DNA of 64,000 bases. It comes from Streptomyces profundus. GTDB lineage: Bacteria; Actinomycetota; Actinomycetes; Streptomycetales; Streptomycetaceae. The number at the start of each line of letters is the position of its first letter. Position 1 is the first letter of the stretch. The stretch spans positions 7,127,501-7,191,500 of the forward strand of contig NZ_CP082362.1 in the NCBI RefSeq assembly GCF_020740535.1, read 5' to 3'. Both the position numbers and the translations under genes were made by a program. Below the pieces are notes generated by a model. The model had not been told where the DNA came from. It saw only the letters and a program-made list of their open reading frames with translations, and did no database searches. Shown piece after piece: positions 55,583 to 64,000 of the stretch.

Positions 55583-57106
55583 TCAGAACAGGCCGATGGT
55601 CTTCGGGGAGTAGCTCACCAGCAGGTTCTTCGTCTGCTGATAGTGATCCAGCATCATCTTGTGGTTCTCCCTGCCGATCCCCGACTGCTTGTAGCCGCCG
55701 AACGCCGCGTGCGCCGGATAGGCGTGGTAGCAGTTGGTCCATACCCGGCCCGCCTGGATGGCCCGGCCCGCCCGGTAGGCGGTCGCGCCGTCCCTCGTCC
55801 ACACCCCGGCGCCCAGGCCGTAGAGCGTGTCGTTGGCGATCCGGACCGCGTCGTCGAAGCCGTCGAACGAGGTGACGGCGACGACCGGGCCGAAGATCTC
55901 CTCCTGGAAGACCCGCATCCCGTTCTCGCCTTCGAGGATCGTGGGCCGCACGTAGTACCCCTCGGCCAACTCTCCCTCCAGCCGGACGCGTTCACCGCCG
56001 ATGAGCACCTTGGCGCCCTCCTGCCGACCGATGTCGAGATAGGAGAGGATCTTCTCCAACTGGTCGTTGGACGCCTGCGCCCCGATCATGGTGTCCGTGT
56101 CCAGCGGGTGCCCGTGCGCGATGCGGCTGGTGCGTTCCACCGCCGCCTCCAGGAACTCCCCGTAGTGGCCGCTCCCGATCAGCGCCCTGGACGGACAGGT
56201 GCAGACCTCGCCCTGGTTGAGGGCGAAGAGCGCGAACCCCTCCAGCGCCTTCTCGTAGAAGTCGTCCCGCGCCGCGGAGACGTCGTCGAAGAACAGGTTG
56301 GGGCTCTTGCCGCCGAGCTCCAGGGTGACCGGGTTGAGGTTCTCGCTGGCGTACTGCATGATCAGCCGGCCCGTGGTGGTCTCGCCGGTGAACGCGACCT
56401 TCGCCACCCTGGGGCTGCTCGCCAGCGGCTTCCCCGCCTCGACGCCGAAGCCGTTGACGACGTTGAGCACCCCGGGCGGCAGCAGCTCCCCGACCAGGCT
56501 CAGCCAGTAGTGGATCGACGCCGGCGTCTGCTCGGCCGGCTTGAGCACCACCGCGTTGCCGGCCGCCAACGCCGGGGCGACCTTCCAGATCGCCATCAGG
56601 ATCGGGAAGTTCCACGGGATGATCTGCGCCACCACGCCCAGCGGCTCGGGGAAGTGGTAGGCCACCGTGTCCGCGTCCAGCTCGGCCAGGCCGCCCTCCT
56701 GGGCGCGGATGGCCGAGGCGAAGTAGCGGAGATGGTCGACGGCCAACGGGAGGTCGGCGGCCAGGGTCTCCCTGACCGGCTTGCCGTTGTCCCAACTCTC
56801 CGCCACCGCGAGCTCGGTGAGGTGCTCCGCCATCCGGTCGGCGATCCGGTTCAGCGTCAGCGCCCGCTCGGCCGGCGGGGTCCGCCCCCAGCCGGGCGCC
56901 GCGGCGTGCGCCGCGTCCAGCGCCGCCTCCACGTCCTCGGCGGTGCCCCTGGCGACCTCGGTGAACGGTCGCCCCGTCACCGGGCTGGGATTCTCGAAGT
57001 ACCGGCCGCGCGCCGGCGGGACATAGGCGCCACCGATCCAGTGGTCGTAGCGCGCCTCGAACGCCATCAGCGCGCCGTCGGTTCCCGGGTTGGCGTAGCG
57101 GGTCAT
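55583..57106 (-). CDS. NAD-dependent aldehyde dehydrogenase (acetaldehyde/ExaC-AldB type)
   Basis: Soluble dehydrogenase of 507 residues that oxidises short aldehydes to acids. Catalytic Cys falls at residue 302 in GEVCTCPSR; the general-base Glu is in LELGGKSPN; the cofactor site includes FTGETTTG. The C-terminal [20 protein letters not shown] and YSPKTIGLF match the ethanol/acetaldehyde branch. Start ATG 57106 follows AGGGG. It is divergent from a GAF regulator that probably controls it, and is followed by its usual DUF779 partner. Confidence 0.95.
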   Translation of the reverse strand: MTRYANPGTDGALMAFEARYDHWIGGAYVPPARGRYFENPSPVTGRPFTEVARGTAEDVEAALDAAHAAAPGWGRTPPAERALTLNRIADRMAEHLTELAVAESWDNGKPVRETLAADLPLAVDHLRYFASAIRAQEGGLAELDADTVAYHFPEPLGVVAQIIPWNFPILMAIWKVAPALAAGNAVVLKPAEQTPASIHYWLSLVGELLPPGVLNVVNGFGVEAGKPLASSPRVAKVAFTGETTTGRLIMQYASENLNPVTLELGGKSPNLFFDDVSAARDDFYEKALEGFALFALNQGEVCTCPSRALIGSGHYGEFLEAAVERTSRIAHGHPLDTDTMIGAQASNDQLEKILSYLDIGRQEGAKVLIGGERVRLEGELAEGYYVRPTILEGENGMRVFQEEIFGPVVAVTSFDGFDDAVRIANDTLYGLGAGVWTRDGATAYRAGRAIQAGRVWTNCYHAYPAHAAFGGYKQSGIGRENHKMMLDHYQQTKNLLVSYSPKTIGLF

Positions 57107-57130
57107 GGCCGCACCCCTCTCACTCCGTCC

Positions 57131-57196
57131 CCCCGCTCGCCGCTGAGCGGGGTTTCGCGCACCGTAGGGGAACGAACGTTGCGGCCACGTTGCGGC
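57131..57196. promoter_or_regulatory. Inverted and direct repeats in the aldehyde dehydrogenase/regulator promoter
   Basis: An inverted repeat CCCCGCTC-N6-GAGCGGGG (57131-57152) lies in the dehydrogenase leader. A perfect direct repeat ACGTTGCGGC with 11-bp period (57176-57185, 57187-57196) lies between the divergent genes. The direct repeat is a plausible site for the GAF regulator. Confidence 0.45.
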
Positions 57197-57296
57197 GGCC
57201 GATCCCCACGGCTCCCTCGCGCGACCCGCCGCCGCGCCCTACATTGGTCGGGGGCGCGCGGCCCGCCGCTCCGCACCAGCCTCGAATCGAGGGTCG

Positions 57297-58562
57297 GTGA
57301 TGACGTTCGGCCATGTGGCACTGCCGCCAGGGGCTGACCCGGCGGGGCTTCGACGCGCGGTGGCCACCGCGCACGAGGCGTTTCTCACCACCGGCTGGCC
57401 CACGGGCCCGCTGCGCGGCGTGGTCCGCGACTCCTGGCAGCGGTCCCGAATCCTGGGCGTCGACCCGGACGCCGCCGCCCCGCCCGACCACATCGCCGGG
57501 GCCGAACTGCGGGCGTACCGGCGGGAACACCCGCTGGCCGCCGTGCTGCCCGTGATCCGCCGGCTGCTGGTGGAGACGGCGCGGGAGGACGACCAGGTCG
57601 CCGCCGTGGGCGACCGGAGCGGCCGGCTGCTGTGGGTCGAGGGCTCCCCGGCGCTGCTCGCCCGCGCCGAGCGCATCGGCTTCGCCGAGGGCGCCAACTG
57701 GGCCGAGGGCGCCGCCGGCACCAACGCGCCCGGCACCGCGCTCGCCCTCGGCCAACCCGTCCAGATCTATGCCAGCGAGCACTTCAACCGTTCGGTACAG
57801 CCGTGGAGTTGTGCCGCCGTGCCGGTGCGCGACCCGGCGAGCGGCGCGGTGCTCGGCGTGCTGGACCTGACCGGCGGCGACCATATCGCGGCGCCGCACG
57901 CGCTCTCCCTGGTCCGCGCCACCGTCGCCGCCGTGGAGGCGGAGCTGCGGCTGCTGCGGGTGCCGGGCGCCGCGCCGCCTCCCGAGGGCGCGCCGGCCAG
58001 ACTTGAGGTGCTGGGCCGTGACCAGGCCGCGTTCAGCTGGGCCGGCGGCCGGTGCGAGCTGAGCCCGCGCCACTCGGAGATCCTCTGCCTGCTGGCGCGC
58101 CGGCCCGGTGGACTGACGGCCGAGGCGCTGGCGGCCCAACTGCGCGCCGACGAGGCGGCTCCGGTCACGGTCCGCGCCGAACTGTCCAGGATTCGCCGGC
58201 TGTTGGGTCCTGGCCTGGTGGCGTCCCGGCCCTACCGGCTGACGGTGCCGGTCAGCGTGGACGCCGACGAGGTCGGGGAGCTGATCGCCCAGGGCGCGCT
58301 GCGCCGGGCCCTGGACCGCTACCGTGGCCCGCTGCTGCCGCGCTCCGAGGCGCCGGGCGTCGTCGAGGCGCGCACCGATCTCGAGTGCGCGCTGCGCGCG
58401 GTGCTCCGCGAACGGGCCGACGCCGAGCTGCTGGTGGCGTGGACGGCCAGGCCGGAGCACGCCGACGATGTCGAGATGCTCCAGGCCGCCAGGGACGCCC
58501 TGCCGCCTGGCTCCCCGCGCGCCCTGCTGCTGGACGCCCGACTCCGGCGCGCCCTCTGGTAG
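57297..58562 (+). CDS. GAF-domain transcriptional regulator of the aldehyde dehydrogenase
   Basis: Protein of about 421 residues. The N-terminal part resembles the sensory region of AcoR-type activators (VVRDSWQRSRILGVDP near 40-55; GAF-like GANWAEGAAGTNAPGTAL near 130-147). Unlike AcoR it has no sigma-54 AAA+ domain. The region ELSPRHSEILCLLARRPGG and the following helices suggest a C-terminal winged helix. The start is GTG 57297 or ATG 57300; GAGGG upstream suits either. It is divergent from the aldehyde dehydrogenase, so local control of that operon is likely. Effector unknown. Confidence 0.85.
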   Translation: MMTFGHVALPPGADPAGLRRAVATAHEAFLTTGWPTGPLRGVVRDSWQRSRILGVDPDAAAPPDHIAGAELRAYRREHPLAAVLPVIRRLLVETAREDDQVAAVGDRSGRLLWVEGSPALLARAERIGFAEGANWAEGAAGTNAPGTALALGQPVQIYASEHFNRSVQPWSCAAVPVRDPASGAVLGVLDLTGGDHIAAPHALSLVRATVAAVEAELRLLRVPGAAPPPEGAPARLEVLGRDQAAFSWAGGRCELSPRHSEILCLLARRPGGLTAEALAAQLRADEAAPVTVRAELSRIRRLLGPGLVASRPYRLTVPVSVDADEVGELIAQGALRRALDRYRGPLLPRSEAPGVVEARTDLECALRAVLRERADAELLVAWTARPEHADDVEMLQAARDALPPGSPRALLLDARLRRALW

Positions 58563-58563
58563 T

Positions 58564-59496
58564 TCACGCCCGCCGCGCCGGCGGGGGGAACGGGCGCGCC
58601 TCGTCCGCGGTCATCGGGGCGCCGACCCGTTCCCCGTGCAGCAGCTGGGCCAACACCTCGGCGCCCCTGACCACGCGCGGTCCAGGACGGTTGAAGTACG
58701 CGGGGCCGTCGAGCACCCAGACGCGCCCGGCCCGCACGGCCGGCAGCTCCTCCCACCCCGGCAGGCCCGTCAACAGCTCGGTCTCCCGCAGGGTCCGCTC
58801 GGGCGGGAAGCCGCAGGGCAGCACCAGCAGCACCTCGGGTGCCGCGGCCCGCACCGCGTCCCAGGTCATCGGGCCGGTGTGCTCGCCAGGGCCGGCGAGC
58901 AGCGGATCGCCGCCGGCGGCCGTGATCTGTTCGGGAACCCAGTGCCCGGCCGGCCAGAGCGGGTCGAGCCACTCCACGGCCACGGTCCCTGGCCGCGCCC
59001 GGCCCGCGACCGCCGCCCTGACGGCGTCGAGCCGGTCCGTCAGCTCGCCGCGCCGCCGCTCGGCCGCCGCCCGCACGCCGAGCAGCTCGCCTACGGTGAC
59101 CAGGTTCTCCAACACGTCGGCCAACGTGCGGGGTTCCAGGCTCAGCACCCGGGCCTCCGCGTCCAGGAGCCGGACGGCCCGGCTCACCCGCGCGTAGGAG
59201 ACCGCGCACACGTCGCACAGGTCCTGGGTGAGCAGCACATCGGGGCGCAGCGCCCCGAGCGCCTCGGTGTCGAGGGTGTAGAGGGACGACCCCGAGTGCG
59301 CCGAGCCGCCGACGGCGTCCGAGATCTCCCGGCTGCTGAGCGTCTCCTGGTCGAGATCGGCACGGGTCACCACCGGCACCCCGGCGACCGCTTCGGCCGG
59401 CCAGTCGCACTCGTGCGTCCGACCCACCAGCCGTGCGGCGAGCCCGAGTTCGGCGACGATGTCGGTGGCGGCCGGAAGCAGCGAGACGATGCGCAT
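58564..59496 (-). CDS. BtuF-like cobalamin/metal-chelate binding protein
   Basis: Protein of 310 residues with the periplasmic-binding-protein fold of BtuF/FepB type: [19 protein letters not shown] at the N-terminus and [19 protein letters not shown] in the first lobe. It has no signal peptide or lipobox, and no transporter genes are adjacent, so it may be a cytoplasmic family member of unknown role. Its stop is one base from the regulator stop (convergent). Confidence 0.85.
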   Translation of the reverse strand: MRIVSLLPAATDIVAELGLAARLVGRTHECDWPAEAVAGVPVVTRADLDQETLSSREISDAVGGSAHSGSSLYTLDTEALGALRPDVLLTQDLCDVCAVSYARVSRAVRLLDAEARVLSLEPRTLADVLENLVTVGELLGVRAAAERRRGELTDRLDAVRAAVAGRARPGTVAVEWLDPLWPAGHWVPEQITAAGGDPLLAGPGEHTGPMTWDAVRAAAPEVLLVLPCGFPPERTLRETELLTGLPGWEELPAVRAGRVWVLDGPAYFNRPGPRVVRGAEVLAQLLHGERVGAPMTADEARPFPPPARRA

Positions 59497-59532
59497 CCCG
59501 CGACTCTAGTGTCGCCCCGCCCTTCAGGGCCG

Positions 59533-61224
59533 TCAGGTCCCGTCGGCTGGCCTGAGGTTCTTGAGGATCTGGCTGCTGTCCGGGCTCTGCCACAGCGCGG
59601 GGAAGGCGTACAGGTCGTCCTCGGCGGGCCAGCCGGTGAACTTCTCCGACTGCCAGACGCTGACCGTGCCGTTCAACAGGACCGGGATATAGGGCATGTC
59701 CCGTTCGACGGTGGTCTGGATGACGTCGAGGTGCGGTTGGCGCGCCCGCTCGTCGGTCGGGTCGAGATGGCTCAGCTCCTCGACCGCCCGCTCCACGTCG
59801 GCGTCGACATAGCGGGCGAAGTTGGTGTTCGCGGTCTCGCCGACCGGTGCGGTGTTGATCTCCGAGAAGAAGTAGGTGTACTGCCAGTACGGGTCGGCGG
59901 TCGGCCCCGGGGAGAGCGAGTCGATGATCAGCTCGTAGTCGCCCCGGCTCTTGGCGTCGGACCACTCGTTCCAGGAGGACTGGTCAACCGTCAACTCGAT
60001 GCCGGCCTCGGCCAGTTGCTCGGTGAGCGTCTGGAGCGTGGCGATGTAGTCCGTCCACCCGGAGACCACCCGGACGCTGATCGCGAGCCGTTCGCCGTCC
60101 TTCTCGTAGACGTCGCCGTCGCGCTGCCAGCCGGCCGCCTCCAGGATCGCGGTGGCCTGGTCGACGTCGGACTCCATGGGCGTGACCTGGTTCTCCAGGT
60201 CCGCCGAGACATAGTCGCGTTCCGGCAGGCCGAAGCCGGGCGACATCGGGGCGCCGATGTTCTGGAAGGCCAGCGCGTTGATGTGGTCGCGGTGCATCGC
60301 GTGGAAGATCGCCTGCCGCACGGCCGGGTCGGTCTGCGGGCCGCTACAGCCCAGCTCCTCGCTGGCGCAGGCGCCCAGCACCACCTGGAAGGTGTTGGCG
60401 ACCAGCGCCGAGTAGCCGGGGTAGACCTCCTCGACCCGGTCGAGGCTGGGCACCGGGCTGGTCAGCCAGTCGACCTCGCCGGCGCTGAGGGCGTCGGCCC
60501 CCGCCTGGTTGCCGGAGAGCGCCACCGACCTGACGGTCCGCACGGCGGGTTCGCCGTCCCAGTGGTTCGGGTTGGCGTTCAGGATGAATGCCTGCGGCTT
60601 GAACTCGCCGAGGGTGTAGGCACCGGTGCCGACCGGCTCCGTCATGGTGTCGGTGGACGGGTCCTCGACGTCGCTCCAGATGTGTTCGGGAACGATCCAG
60701 GTCCGGCCGAGCAGGTTGGCGACGTTCATATAGGCCGGCGCGTCGAAGGCGACCGTGACCCGGGTGGGGTCGACGACGGTGGTCTCGCCGTCGAAGCCGA
60801 TGCTGTTGATCGCGTCGTGCTCGCGCAGCATGTCGAAGGTGAACTTCACGTCGTCGGCGGTGAACTCCTCGCCGTCGGACCACTCCACGCCCTCACGGAG
60901 CGAGATCGACAGCTCCGTGCCGTCCTCGTTCCAGTCGTACGCGGTGCCCAGCAGCGGGACCGGGTCCTCCTGGCGCGCGGTGTTCAGGAAGAACAGCGGC
61001 TCGAAGATGGTGCCCGCGCCCTCCAGCTTGGTGGGGGAGTACGGGTTGAAGTTCGCCTGGAAGTCGGTCGAGGCGCCGCTGAACACGACGAGGGTGTCGG
61101 TCCCGCTCGCGCCGTCGCCGCCCCCGCTCGAAGAGCCGCCGCCGCATCCGGCGACCAGCAGGGCGCAGAGCGCCCCGCCCGCTGTGGCCGCACGGACGCG
61201 GCGCGATCTGAGACCTGGGGACAT
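59533..61224 (-). CDS. ABC transporter solute-binding lipoprotein, family 5
   Basis: Secreted, lipid-anchored binding protein of 563 residues. It has a lipoprotein signal (RR near 8-9, hydrophobic core, lipobox VAGC with Cys27) and a Gly/Ser linker. The mature part matches family-5 (peptide/nickel/oligosaccharide) proteins: FEPLFFLNTARQEDPVPLLG, VEWSDGEEFTADDVKFTFD and TGAYTLGEFKPQAF. Start ATG 61224 follows GGGAG. Permease and ATPase genes are not next to it. The divergent beta-galactosidase suggests an oligosaccharide ligand, but this is weak evidence. Confidence 0.93.
   Translation of the reverse strand: MSPGLRSRRVRAATAGGALCALLVAGCGGGSSSGGGDGASGTDTLVVFSGASTDFQANFNPYSPTKLEGAGTIFEPLFFLNTARQEDPVPLLGTAYDWNEDGTELSISLREGVEWSDGEEFTADDVKFTFDMLREHDAINSIGFDGETTVVDPTRVTVAFDAPAYMNVANLLGRTWIVPEHIWSDVEDPSTDTMTEPVGTGAYTLGEFKPQAFILNANPNHWDGEPAVRTVRSVALSGNQAGADALSAGEVDWLTSPVPSLDRVEEVYPGYSALVANTFQVVLGACASEELGCSGPQTDPAVRQAIFHAMHRDHINALAFQNIGAPMSPGFGLPERDYVSADLENQVTPMESDVDQATAILEAAGWQRDGDVYEKDGERLAISVRVVSGWTDYIATLQTLTEQLAEAGIELTVDQSSWNEWSDAKSRGDYELIIDSLSPGPTADPYWQYTYFFSEINTAPVGETANTNFARYVDADVERAVEELSHLDPTDERARQPHLDVIQTTVERDMPYIPVLLNGTVSVWQSEKFTGWPAEDDLYAFPALWQSPDSSQILKNLRPADGT

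Positions 61225-64000
<2,776 letters not shown>

Noticed and set aside
48800..61224. Flanking transporter and two-component genes considered as part of the macrolactam cluster
   Set aside because: They form their own operons with ordinary chromosomal functions, and lie beyond the KSQ PKS with no link to the pathway, though an export role for the ABC system cannot be fully excluded.

Overview
The window reads as high-GC actinomycete DNA, most likely Streptomyces or a close relative: strong C/G bias at third codon positions, modular type I polyketide synthases (PKSs), a TetR/MFS pair and a SpoIIE-type phosphatase. Bases 1 to about 48,650 are one side of a biosynthetic gene cluster. The rest looks like ordinary chromosomal flank. 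No rRNA, tRNA, CRISPR array or insertion sequence was seen.

The cluster looks like a polyene macrolactam system that starts from a beta-amino acid, and it holds two separate PKS lines. Line 1 builds the starter. A 5,469-residue PKS on the minus strand (48649 to 32240) has a KSQ loading module (Cys replaced by Gln), two complete KS-AT-DH-KR-ACP modules, and a third module that stops after KS-AT and the first half of its DH. The missing second DH half plus KR and ACP is a separate plus-strand gene (28924-31017). On either side of that gene, in the same operon, are a FcoT/CmiS1-like hot-dog enzyme (28333-28896) and a ThiO/CmiS2-like FAD glycine oxidase (31014-32102). This is the known enzyme pair that turns an enoyl thioester plus glycine into a beta-amino acid. 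Two adenylating enzymes (13020-14534, 16050-17663), a free carrier protein (14656-14892) and a VinK-like acyltransferase (14909-15859) would activate, cap and transfer that amino acid. Line 2 builds the ring. The PKS at 17735-28336 opens with a bare loading ACP and adds a malonate and a methylmalonate unit. The PKS at 1-9395, cut by the window edge, adds two malonates. All complete elongation modules have DH and KR and none has ER, so a polyene is expected. The starter is predicted, by inference, to be about 3-amino-nona-4,6-dienoate.

A P450 (9439-10677), an MFS exporter (10750-12327) and a TetR regulator (12441-13037) complete the cluster side. Further ring PKS modules, a releasing thioesterase, a VinJ-like aminopeptidase and pathway activators are not in the window and would be expected to the left of base 1.

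From 48,800 rightward lie an ACR3-like carrier, a PAS/PP2C phosphatase, a four-gene operon of ABC exporter plus two-component system (55061 to 51427, each junction overlapping), an aldehyde dehydrogenase with DUF779 partner and divergent GAF regulator, a BtuF-like binding protein, a family-5 solute-binding lipoprotein, and a divergent GH2 beta-galactosidase cut by the right edge.

The main discovery candidate is the PKS module split inside its dehydratase domain, with the catalytic His and Asp on two proteins encoded on opposite strands. A second is a 10-bp-period TAGGGG direct repeat upstream of three starter-pathway transcription units.
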